64,000 bases of DNA from Candidatus Gastranaerophilales bacterium (GTDB taxonomy: Bacteria; Cyanobacteriota; Vampirovibrionia; Gastranaerophilales; Gastranaerophilaceae), in contig CAJULR010000009.1 of assembly GCA_910587375.1 (NCBI GenBank), positions 1 through 64,000 of the forward strand, written 5' to 3'. The notes beneath the pieces are model-generated. The model made no database searches. It was not told the DNA's origin and saw nothing but the letters and a program-made list of their open reading frames with translations. The translations under genes were made by a program, and so were the position numbers. Below, one piece after another: positions 1 to 7,312 of the stretch (position 1 is its first letter; every line of letters starts with the position of its first letter).

Positions 1-1
1 C

Positions 2-1030
2 GATATAAAACCTTTCTCATATCCTAAAAATTATTACCTTAATTTTACAGGTTCAAGGATGATTACCCTTGAAGAGCAGCTTGAAAGGGTTGATACAAGC
101 CTGCTTCCAAAAAGAATTCAAGACAAAATAAAAGAAGAACTTCAAAACGGCGCAACAAAAAATTTGTATGAAATCCATAAAGAAACATATGCTCCGCTTT
201 TAGAATGCAGCACGCTTGATGAAGTAAAGGCAAAATTTCCCGAATTTCAAGACGTCATTGACGCTAAAGACCTTGATGAGAGCCAAATGTTTACCACGCT
301 TAAAAAAATTAAAAACGGCAAAATTGAAGGTTTAAAAATTGAAGATTTAAGCCTTGAGCTTTTAAAAAGCCACTACGGAAGGGGTTTAAGCCCAAGTCAT
401 TATAGAGAAGCATATTTTAATTTATCTAAAGACACCGTGTTTTCAATGCTCAAAACCCTTGGCATAGAAAGGCTCAATGGGCAATATTTATTTCTTATAA
501 ATTCTTCAAGCCCTGAAAGGCGCGCCAAAAATTCAGCAGCATGGACAGAAGAAAAAAGAGTTGTATGCTCTCTCCGGGAGACAGAAAAGTGGGCCGATGA
601 AAATAAAAGAAAGGCCATGTCTGAAAAGCAGAAGCAGTATCATATAGACCACCCGGAAGTTGCAAGGGCTCATTCTGAAAGGATGAAAGGCAGGGTTGAA
701 ACTCCTGAACATAGGGCAAAAATTTCAAAGGGTGTAAAAAAATTTCGCGAAGAGCACCCGGAGGTGACCGAAGCCCAAAGGCAAGCATGGAAAGAGCATG
801 CTGATATTACAAGAAGGATGAGCGAAATTGCAAAAAGCAGATTTCCATACCTGCGCACAGTTTTCTATAAAAGGCAAAATGACATCCCTCTTACGCAGTG
901 TGATATAGACTATGAAAGATATTATTATGGCGTGTGCGAAAAAGAAATCCCGGGTTTTCGTGCAAAGGTGGCAGAAACCTATAAAAGGCTTCTTAGAGAA
1001 TTAAGCGAAGAAGACGGAAATAAAGGTTAA
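2..1030 (+). CDS. Unknown protein with NUMOD3-like repeats, 5' end probably outside window
   Basis: The reading frame is open from base 2, so the gene may begin upstream of the window. The first ATG (59) has only AAGG directly abutting it, a poor ribosome site, and the residues before it look protein-like. From that ATG the product is 323 residues, hydrophilic and without signal peptide or membrane segment. Residues about 195-255 contain basic helices with a repeated HPEV element (IDHPEVARAH, then EEHPEVTEAQ) and a TPEHRAKIS stretch. This resembles the NUMOD3 DNA-binding motif of homing-type nucleases. No nuclease catalytic motif is visible, so a DNA-binding role is only an inference. The next gene starts 67 bp downstream in the same direction. 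Confidence 0.6.
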   Translation, partial: DIKPFSYPKNYYLNFTGSRMITLEEQLERVDTSLLPKRIQDKIKEELQNGATKNLYEIHKETYAPLLECSTLDEVKAKFPEFQDVIDAKDLDESQMFTTLKKIKNGKIEGLKIEDLSLELLKSHYGRGLSPSHYREAYFNLSKDTVFSMLKTLGIERLNGQYLFLINSSSPERRAKNSAAWTEEKRVVCSLRETEKWADENKRKAMSEKQKQYHIDHPEVARAHSERMKGRVETPEHRAKISKGVKKFREEHPEVTEAQRQAWKEHADITRRMSEIAKSRFPYLRTVFYKRQNDIPLTQCDIDYERYYYGVCEKEIPGFRAKVAETYKRLLRELSEEDGNKG

Positions 1031-1056
1031 TAAGCTGGCCTTAAAAGCCTGATGTG

Positions 1057-1065
1057 TGCTAGAAT
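1057..1065 (+). promoter_or_regulatory. Possible extended -10 promoter for the UDP-xylose operon
   Basis: TGC followed by TAGAAT gives an extended -10 (TGn plus hexamer), 33 bp before the uxs start codon. No convincing -35 is seen. The GAGG ribosome site lies just before the ATG at 1098. Confidence 0.35.
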
Positions 1066-1097
1066 ATCATCATAAAAAGACAATTTTTTGAGGATTT

Positions 1098-2042
1098 ATG
1101 AAGAGGATTTTGATAACAGGCGGGGCGGGCTTTATTGGAAGTCATTTATGTGAAAGGCTTTTGGCCGAGGGAAATGACATAATCTGTCTTGATAATTTTT
1201 TTACAGGCTCTAAAGACAATATCAGGCATTTGATCGGAAATGACCATTTTGAGCTTGTTCGTCACGATGTTACAAAAGAATATTTTGCGGAGGTGGATGA
1301 AATCTATAACCTTGCATGCCCTGCAAGTCCGCCGCATTATCAATATAACGCAATTAAAACGATTAAAACCTCTATTTTAGGGATGATTAACATGCTTGGC
1401 CTTGCAAAAAGGTGTAAAGCAACGATTTTACAGGCTTCAACAAGCGAAGTTTATGGCGATCCAAATGTTCATCCGCAAACGGAAGAATATTGGGGAAATG
1501 TAAACCCTATAGGAATTAGAAGCTGTTATGACGAAGGGAAGCGTTGCGCAGAAACTCTTATGATGGATTATCACAGGCAAAACGGCGTCGACACAAGAAT
1601 TATAAGAATTTTTAACACTTACGGCCCAAATATGGACCAAAACGATGGCAGGGTTGTTTCAAACTTCATCGTGCAGGCACTTCAAAATAAAGACATTACA
1701 ATTTATGGTGATGGCAGCCAAACCCGCTCATTCTGCTATGTTTCAGATTTAGTTGAAGGCATGGTAAGGATGATGAACAATAAGCAAGGCTTTATTGGCC
1801 CTGTTAATCTTGGAAATCCTTCAGAGAGAACAATTTTAGACTTTGCAAAGCTTATAATTGAGCTTACAAATTCAAATTCTAAAATTATACATATGCCCCT
1901 TCCAAAAGACGACCCAACCCAAAGAAAGCCCGATATCACGCTCGCCAAAAAAGAGCTCAATTGGGAGCCCACGGTTGATATTAAAGATGGTCTTTTGAAG
2001 ACGATAGAATATTTTGAAAAGAAAATAAAGGAAAATAAATGA
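1098..2042 (+). CDS. uxs: UDP-glucuronate decarboxylase (UDP-xylose synthase)
   Basis: Cytosolic short-chain (extended SDR) enzyme that oxidises and decarboxylates UDP-glucuronate to UDP-xylose using bound NAD. The N-terminus has the nucleotide-binding GGAGFIGSHL. The active-site segment reads STSEVYGDP, then NVNPIGIRSCYDEGKR, with the YxxxK catalytic pair in the YDEGK form typical of UXS rather than of epimerases. At 314 residues it matches the usual length. GAGG sits before the start. The stop overlaps the start of the UDP-glucose dehydrogenase by 4 bp (ATGA), so the two are translationally coupled and supply consecutive steps. The product probably feeds a surface polysaccharide; no xylosyltransferase is adjacent. 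Confidence 0.93.
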   Translation: MKRILITGGAGFIGSHLCERLLAEGNDIICLDNFFTGSKDNIRHLIGNDHFELVRHDVTKEYFAEVDEIYNLACPASPPHYQYNAIKTIKTSILGMINMLGLAKRCKATILQASTSEVYGDPNVHPQTEEYWGNVNPIGIRSCYDEGKRCAETLMMDYHRQNGVDTRIIRIFNTYGPNMDQNDGRVVSNFIVQALQNKDITIYGDGSQTRSFCYVSDLVEGMVRMMNNKQGFIGPVNLGNPSERTILDFAKLIIELTNSNSKIIHMPLPKDDPTQRKPDITLAKKELNWEPTVDIKDGLLKTIEYFEKKIKENK

Positions 2043-3361
2043 AAATTTGTGTAATAGGAACAGGCTATGTGGGCCTTGTTGCAGGAACTTGTCTTGCAGA
2101 GATGGGAAACGAAGTAATCTGCGTTGATAAGGATGAAAAAAAGCTTGAAAAGCTTAAACAAGGGATTGTGCCCATTTATGAGCCCGGCCTTGAAGAGCTT
2201 ATAAATGTAAATGTTTCAGAAGGCAGGTTAAATTTTACAAACGACCTGAAAATGGCAGTTGAAGCGTCTACTGTCTGCTTTATTGCCGTGGGAACTCCGC
2301 AAGGGGAAGACGGCTCTGCTGATTTATCATATGTTTTGGATGTTGCTTCAAACATTGGCGAATATATGAACGGCTACAAAGTGATTGTTGATAAATCGAC
2401 CGTTCCTGTAGGCACGGCAGAAAAAGTGACAGAAATTATCAAATCAAAAACAAATTTTGAATTTGATGTTGTTTCAAACCCTGAATTTTTAAAGCAGGGC
2501 GCTGCGGTTGATGATTTCCTAAAGCCTGACAGGGTTGTTATCGGCTCCAATTCTCAAAAAGCAACGGAAATTATGCAGGAATTATACTCTCCATTTTTAA
2601 GGACCGGAAACCCGGTAATTATTATGGATGTAAAATCTGCAGAGATGACAAAATATGCGGCAAATTCGTTTCTTGCGGTAAAAATTTCTTATGCAAACGA
2701 AATTGCAAACATTTGCGAAAAAGTTGGCGCAGACGCCGAAATGGTGCGCATTGGGATGTGCTCCGATAAGCGCATAGGCTCCCAATTCTTGTTTGCGGGG
2801 CTTGGGTATGGCGGAAGCTGCTTCCCAAAAGATGTTAAAGCCATGATTAAGACGGCAAAAATAAACGGCTGCTCATCTTCTCTTTTAGAAGCTGCGGATG
2901 AAACAAACAAGGCCCAGCGCGCGCTTTTTGTAAATAAAATTTTAGAAAAATACAATGGCAATATAGAAGGCAAAACTTTTGCCGTTTGGGGCCTTGCTTT
3001 TAAGCCCAAAACAAACGATATGAGGGAAGCACCTTCTATTACAATTATTGAAGAACTTTTAAAAAGAGGGGCAAAAATTCAAGGGTATGACCCAAAAGCA
3101 TACGATTGCGCAGAGCCCATATTCGGCAATAGAATTACTTATGCAAAATCTGCCTATGACGCGCTTTTTGGGGCGGACGCCATGCTTTTATTAACCGAAT
3201 GGAACGAATTCAGACGCCCGAATTTTGATAAAATCAAAGCCTTGATGAAAGAATGCGTTATATTTGACGGCAGAAACCAGTATGATGGGAAACGCCTTGC
3301 AGACAAAGGTTTTGAATATCACTGCATAGGGAAAAAATCTAAAACTCCAGTAAAAGCATAA
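2039..3361 (+). CDS. ugd: UDP-glucose 6-dehydrogenase
   Basis: NAD-dependent four-electron oxidation of UDP-glucose to UDP-glucuronate, the substrate of the enzyme encoded just upstream. The N-terminal Rossmann motif is GTGYVGLVAG. The catalytic cysteine lies in GYGGSCFPKD, and the central NPEFLKQG and C-terminal WGLAFKPKTNDMREAPS blocks are standard for the family. At 440 residues it is full length. It begins inside the last codon of uxs (4-bp overlap). A strong hairpin terminator follows about 90 bp downstream, closing a two-gene operon. The order decarboxylase then dehydrogenase suggests that UDP-xylose, rather than UDP-glucuronate, is the wanted product. Confidence 0.95.
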   Translation: MKICVIGTGYVGLVAGTCLAEMGNEVICVDKDEKKLEKLKQGIVPIYEPGLEELINVNVSEGRLNFTNDLKMAVEASTVCFIAVGTPQGEDGSADLSYVLDVASNIGEYMNGYKVIVDKSTVPVGTAEKVTEIIKSKTNFEFDVVSNPEFLKQGAAVDDFLKPDRVVIGSNSQKATEIMQELYSPFLRTGNPVIIMDVKSAEMTKYAANSFLAVKISYANEIANICEKVGADAEMVRIGMCSDKRIGSQFLFAGLGYGGSCFPKDVKAMIKTAKINGCSSSLLEAADETNKAQRALFVNKILEKYNGNIEGKTFAVWGLAFKPKTNDMREAPSITIIEELLKRGAKIQGYDPKAYDCAEPIFGNRITYAKSAYDALFGADAMLLLTEWNEFRRPNFDKIKALMKECVIFDGRNQYDGKRLADKGFEYHCIGKKSKTPVKA

Positions 3362-3447
3362 TTGCTGTTTGTTTTTGATGTTAATTGTTACGGTTTTGCA
3401 ACAATACAACAATTTATCTATCAATGTTTAATCTTAAATCTAAATAC

Positions 3448-3485
3448 AAAAACCGCCTAATCCAAAGATTAAGCGGTTTTTAAAT
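3448..3485. terminator. Bidirectional rho-independent terminator between ugd and hup
   Basis: AAACCGC pairs with GCGGTTT around an inner TAATC/GATTA stem and a CAAA loop, with one mismatch. T runs occur on both strands. It sits between the convergent ugd (+) and HU (-) genes. Confidence 0.8.
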
Positions 3486-3557
3486 GTTTCTCAACTTGTT
3501 TTGTCGTGGTGCTTTTGTCTTGCTTATTGCAAGCTGCTTGCACCGGCCTATGCGGCA

Positions 3558-3836
3558 CTATTTTTTGTTAACAAGTTCTTTGAATTTTTTACCAGCTGAG
3601 AAAGCAGGAACTGTTTTAGCAGCAATCTTGATTTCTTTACCAGTTTGAGGGTTGCGGCCAGTTCTAGCTGCACGTTTTCTAGCTTCAAAAGTACCAAAGC
3701 CAACTAATGTAACTTTTTGTCCTTTAGAAACTGATTTTTGAACTGTTTCGATGAAGCCGTTTAAAACTTCAGCTGCTTCTTTTTGAGTAACTTTTGCTTT
3801 TTTAGCAATTTCTTGTACTAATTCTTCTTTGTTCAT
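3558..3836 (-). CDS. hup: HU-family DNA-binding protein
   Basis: Nucleoid-associated histone-like protein that binds and bends DNA as a dimer. It is 92 residues from the chosen start MNKEELVQEIAKKAKV. The signature VGFGTFEARKRAARTGRNPQ includes the flexible DNA-clasping arm. A longer in-frame start exists upstream, but those extra residues cover the promoter and lack homology. This start has AAAGGGG at good spacing. The gene has its own sigma-70 promoter. It is convergent with ugd and divergent from the small gene at 3959. Confidence 0.97.
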   Translation of the reverse strand: MNKEELVQEIAKKAKVTQKEAAEVLNGFIETVQKSVSKGQKVTLVGFGTFEARKRAARTGRNPQTGKEIKIAAKTVPAFSAGKKFKELVNKK

Positions 3837-3866
3837 TATAGAACCCCTTTCCTTATTTCTTGTATG

Positions 3867-3895
3867 ATTATATTGAATTTTTGGGCATGTTGCAA
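3867..3895 (-). promoter_or_regulatory. Sigma-70 promoter of hup
   Basis: On the minus strand TTGCAA and TATAAT are separated by exactly 17 bp, about 30 bp upstream of the HU start codon. This near-consensus promoter fits a highly expressed gene. Confidence 0.8.
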
Positions 3896-3942
3896 GTTTT
3901 TTTATTTGTAAATACAAAATATATACTAATTTTTACAAAATT

Positions 3943-3951
3943 TGATATAAT
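3943..3951 (+). promoter_or_regulatory. Extended -10 promoter directly upstream of the 3959 start
   Basis: TGA followed by TATAAT ends 7 bp before the ATG at 3959. The expected transcription start therefore falls at or next to the start codon, with no room for a ribosome site, which suggests a leaderless message. Confidence 0.5.
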
Positions 3952-3958
3952 TAAATAT

Positions 3959-4297
3959 ATGAAAAAGAATTTAAGATGGTATGACAAAGACAAGTATTTA
4001 AGCGCTTTTATGACGCTTTTGCAGGGTTTGTCGGATGAAATTCAATCTAAAGTTGCGGTTGATATTTTACTTTACATTCCAAAAATAATCGAAAAAGATT
4101 TTGCAAAGTTTATTAAGATTGTTGCAGACCATAACCCAAGACAATATCAAAGATGGTATGATCATAATCCAAATTTGCATACTTTGGTTGAATCAATAAG
4201 AAAACTTTCATACGAAGAAAGAGAAAAGCTTTTGGATGCAATATCTGATATTGTTATAAAACACACAAACCAGGATCCTTTTAAATTTGGTAAATAA
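3959..4297 (+). CDS. Unknown 112-residue protein
   Basis: I do not recognise a family. The product is acidic/basic mixed, predicted helical and soluble, starting MKKNLRWYDKDKYLSAF. It has two WYD-containing stretches, RWYDKDK near the N-terminus and RWYDHNPN in the middle. An ATG further upstream (3860) is in frame, but that extension is hydrophobic and overlaps the HU promoter, so I chose 3959. No Shine-Dalgarno is visible; an extended -10 sits immediately upstream. The SDR gene follows after 40 bp and may be co-transcribed. Confidence 0.7.
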   Translation: MKKNLRWYDKDKYLSAFMTLLQGLSDEIQSKVAVDILLYIPKIIEKDFAKFIKIVADHNPRQYQRWYDHNPNLHTLVESIRKLSYEEREKLLDAISDIVIKHTNQDPFKFGK

Positions 4298-4337
4298 GTT
4301 GGGAAAATAAGGCAAAAAGGGCGTTAAGGATAAAAAT

Positions 4338-5033
4338 ATGACAAATGTTTTAATCACAGGGTCTTCTTCAGGAATTGGCTTAGAAACGGCAAAAGTTTTA
4401 AGAGAACAGGGCTGCAAAGTCTTTAGAACCGGCAGAAGAAGCGTTGAAGACGAGCATTATTTAAGTGTTGAATTATCCTGTTTTGAACATGCCAAAATTC
4501 TTTATGAAAAGGTGATTGAAGAATTTGGAAACATTGATGTTTTAATTAATAACGCAGGTGAATATTATTATTCCCCGATTGAGAGGGTTCAAACCTATGA
4601 TATAGAGCGCGTTATGCTCCTTAACCTTTCAATTCCGTATTATCTAGCCTCTCTTTGTGTTTCACAGATGAAAGAAAAAAGGTTTGGGCGAATTATTAAC
4701 ATTTCTTCAATTTCAGCCTCTGTAGGCGAAGCAAACGCAAGTCTTTATGCTGCAACAAAGGCCGGGCTTTATGGCATGACAAAATCTTTGGCGCTTGAAT
4801 TGGCCCAATATAACATTACAGTAAATTGTATAAGCCCCGGTTGGGTTGAAACACCTTTAATGGCAGACATTAACGAAGAAGACAAGGCGGAAATCCTTGA
4901 TGTTGTGCCGCAAAGAAGATTTATTCAACCGATTGAAATTTCAAATTTAATTAAATATTTAATTTCTGATGAAGCAAAAGGCCTCACTGGGCAAAATATC
5001 AACCTTTGCGCCGGCCTCAGTGTTGGCTCGTAA
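4338..5033 (+). CDS. SDR-family NAD(P)-dependent oxidoreductase
   Basis: Classical short-chain dehydrogenase of 231 residues. The cofactor motif is TGSSSGIG near the N-terminus, followed by NNAG. The catalytic serine lies in INISSISAS and the Tyr/Lys pair in YAATK. The segment SPGWVETPLM follows, as in FabG-like enzymes. The substrate cannot be read from sequence. Closest in style to 3-oxoacyl-ACP reductase (FabG), but no fatty-acid genes are adjacent, so I do not assign a symbol. Confidence 0.85.
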   Translation: MTNVLITGSSSGIGLETAKVLREQGCKVFRTGRRSVEDEHYLSVELSCFEHAKILYEKVIEEFGNIDVLINNAGEYYYSPIERVQTYDIERVMLLNLSIPYYLASLCVSQMKEKRFGRIINISSISASVGEANASLYAATKAGLYGMTKSLALELAQYNITVNCISPGWVETPLMADINEEDKAEILDVVPQRRFIQPIEISNLIKYLISDEAKGLTGQNINLCAGLSVGS

Positions 5034-5106
5034 ACACATCCTGCACACAGCCTTCATCTTTAACTTGCTTTAGGAACTTTTAAAATGCGGTTTAATGTAT
5101 TTTTTC

Positions 5107-5823
5107 TTACCCCTGTGTTGTGCCTGCAGCAGCTGGCTTTTCTGCTCTTCCTGAAAGCTTTTGCCCTATTGCCTTGCCCACGTTGTATGCTGTGATTGAC
5201 CCTGCCACAAATAATAAGCCTATACCCACTTTTGCTGCCGTCTGGCCGCCTTTTGAAAGCCCTGAAAACCATTTGCCTGCAGTGTTTAAGCCTTGTTTTG
5301 CAAGGTTTTTAGCGCCTTCAATAAATCCTTTTGATTCTGTTATTTCTTTGGCGCCATTTTCTGCAATGTCAAATAATGTGCTTTTTGCTGTGCTCATAAG
5401 CTTTTCAGCCCCAAACATCATGCCCATTGCGCTTGTTTCTTCAATTAACGCCGAATATTGATCATCGTCTTTTAATACGCGAACCCCTGCTGCTAAAACC
5501 AACAGCGGGTTTACAGCTTTTGCTGCAATTGTTCCGACAACAGAACCGTTACTTGCCTTTGCCGCAGCCTCAAGAGCGTCCGCCGCTCCTTCTTTGCCTG
5601 CGTTTTTAAGCGTATTGCATATAAAAGTGTCTGCCGCGTCTGTTGCCCTTAAAACTCCTTCGCCAAAAACAGAAGCATTGTGCGAAAGTTTGTCTGTTAA
5701 AGATAACATCTGCGCGCCTGTTGCTCCAAGGCGTCCGGTGTCTTTTCCTGTTGCCACTTTGCCTGTGTTTCTTGCGCAAAATATGCCTGTTTGAATTATT
5801 CCGCTAATCGGATCAGAACACAT
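5107..5823 (-). CDS. Gly/Ala-rich hydrophobic protein of unknown function
   Basis: 238 residues, rich in Gly and Ala, with no N-terminal signal peptide. Hydrophobic stretches lie at about 97-115 and 198-215, and the 225-238 tail is Ala/Gly/Thr-rich. No known domain is recognised. AGAAGGAAGG gives a ribosome site. Upstream lies the GGCAATTTTT-N10-ATACTTTAT element that is also found before the two paralogous genes at 52110 and 53585. Those products are likewise Gly/Ala-rich and signal-free, so I infer a common regulator and perhaps a common fate, such as non-Sec export or membrane insertion. The gene is convergent with the SDR gene. Confidence 0.75.
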   Translation of the reverse strand: MCSDPISGIIQTGIFCARNTGKVATGKDTGRLGATGAQMLSLTDKLSHNASVFGEGVLRATDAADTFICNTLKNAGKEGAADALEAAAKASNGSVVGTIAAKAVNPLLVLAAGVRVLKDDDQYSALIEETSAMGMMFGAEKLMSTAKSTLFDIAENGAKEITESKGFIEGAKNLAKQGLNTAGKWFSGLSKGGQTAAKVGIGLLFVAGSITAYNVGKAIGQKLSGRAEKPAAAGTTQG

Positions 5824-5848
5824 ATTAAAACCTTCCTTCTATATTTTA

Positions 5849-5877
5849 ATAAAGTATTTTTTTCTCCAAAAATTGCC
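5849..5877 (-). promoter_or_regulatory. Copy 1 of shared promoter-like element
   Basis: On the minus strand GGCAATTTTT is followed after exactly 10 bases by ATACTTTAT, 25 bp before the start codon at 5823. The same two blocks at identical spacing occur at 52046 and 53422. Confidence 0.6.
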
Positions 5878-5902
5878 CCTGTCTAAATATTTTTAATATT
5901 TG

Positions 5903-5931
5903 TTTACATGCCCCGTCTTTTAATCTAAAAT
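5903..5931 (+). promoter_or_regulatory. Sigma-70 promoter for the DUF1015 gene
   Basis: TTTACA and TAAAAT are separated by 17 bp, about 80 bp upstream of the start at 6012. It is divergent from the element serving the gene at 5823. Confidence 0.55.
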
Positions 5932-6011
5932 AGTTTTATGGATTAAAAGCCCGCAGAATTAATTTTTAAGGCTTTAAGATTTGGCAGTTTAATAAAAATG
6001 AGGATATAAAA

Positions 6012-7283
6012 ATGGTAGATGTAAAACCCTTGGAGGCACTTGTTTACAACCAGTCTAAGGTTGATATGAAAGATGTAATTGCCCCGCCATATGACGTTAT
6101 TACAAACGAAGAACAGCAAAATCTTTACGATAGAAGCAAATATAATATCGTAAGGCTCATTTTGTCTTCCGCAAAAGACAGATACGCTGACGCCAAGACA
6201 AGCTTTGAAAATTGGCAAAAAGAGGGCATTTTAATTAAAACCGAAAAACCTTCAATATTTTACATCATCCAAAAATACACAACAGAAAATGGCAGAAAAG
6301 TAGAGCGCAAGGGCTTTATTGCAAAAAACCACGTTGAAGAATTTTCATCCAAAAAAATTCTTCCGCACGAATTTACAATGGGCGGTCCAAAAGAAGACAG
6401 ATTAAAGCTGACACGTGCTTGTGAAGCGAATTTCAGCCAAATTTTTATGGTATATTCTGACCCCTCAATGATGATTGAAAATGACATTGCCCCAAAATAT
6501 ATGGCAGATGGCCCGTTTATCGATGTAACAGATGATAAAGGTGTTCAAAACCTTGTCTATATAATCGATGGCGAGGATGACATCGCAAAAATCCACACTC
6601 TGCTTGAAGATAAAACTCTTTTAATTGCAGACGGACACCACAGATATGAAACTGCGCTAAACTATTCAAAGGAGGCTAAAAACCCAGAGGCGCAGTATGT
6701 TATGAGCTATTTTACAAACTCCGAAGACGATAATTTAATCATTTTCCCAACCCACAGAATTATTACAAAGTTCATCGAGCCATATATTCTCTTGGAAAGT
6801 GTTAAGAAATATTACGATATGACAGATTACACTTTTACAAGTGCAAATAAGGATGAAATCAAGGCAAAATTCCTTTCTGACCTTGAAAAATCAAATGCAG
6901 AAAAGATTTCAATGGGCCTTTATATGAAGAATGTAAATAAATTCTACCTTTTAAAGCTAAAAGACGGGGTTTTGGATACAATTGACGCTCCTGATGTGCT
7001 GAAAAAGCTTGATTTAACAGTTCTTCATGAATTAATAATATCCAATGAGCTTGGTTATTCTAAGGAAGAACAGATGTCCCAGGATGGTATAAAATATATC
7101 AAGCAAGAGTTTGAAGCATTTGATATGATTGACAAAGGCACAGCGGAAGCAAGTTTTATTATGGCATACCCTAAAATGCAGGATATTAAAGACATCTCAG
7201 CTGCAGGCTATAGAATGCCTCAAAAATCTACATATTTTTACCCGAAACTTTTAAGCGGCGTTGCCATAAACCCCCTAAAATAG
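6012..7283 (+). CDS. DUF1015 family protein (SerK-like fold)
   Basis: 423 residues with the family hallmarks: PPYDVI near residue 24, the central SKYNIVRLIL region, and LIADGHHRYETAL about residue 205. DUF1015 proteins are related to archaeal free-serine kinase SerK (ParB/sulfiredoxin-like fold). A small-molecule kinase role is therefore possible but not established for bacterial members. GAGG precedes the start. It is followed after 29 bp by glgX on the same strand, and probably heads a run with glgX and the peptidase. Confidence 0.88.
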   Translation: MVDVKPLEALVYNQSKVDMKDVIAPPYDVITNEEQQNLYDRSKYNIVRLILSSAKDRYADAKTSFENWQKEGILIKTEKPSIFYIIQKYTTENGRKVERKGFIAKNHVEEFSSKKILPHEFTMGGPKEDRLKLTRACEANFSQIFMVYSDPSMMIENDIAPKYMADGPFIDVTDDKGVQNLVYIIDGEDDIAKIHTLLEDKTLLIADGHHRYETALNYSKEAKNPEAQYVMSYFTNSEDDNLIIFPTHRIITKFIEPYILLESVKKYYDMTDYTFTSANKDEIKAKFLSDLEKSNAEKISMGLYMKNVNKFYLLKLKDGVLDTIDAPDVLKKLDLTVLHELIISNELGYSKEEQMSQDGIKYIKQEFEAFDMIDKGTAEASFIMAYPKMQDIKDISAAGYRMPQKSTYFYPKLLSGVAINPLK

Positions 7284-7312
7284 TGCAATAGGGCAAAACT
7301 AAAGGAGCTTGT

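Noticed and set aside
3860..3958. N-terminal extension of the small gene at 3959
   Set aside because: The extension runs through the HU promoter, is hydrophobic and unlike the rest, and a good extended -10 sits just before 3959.
5120..5461. Plus-strand ORF opposite the 5823 gene
   Set aside because: It mirrors the codon pattern of the minus-strand gene, has no ribosome site and the minus frame has the promoter and ribosome site.
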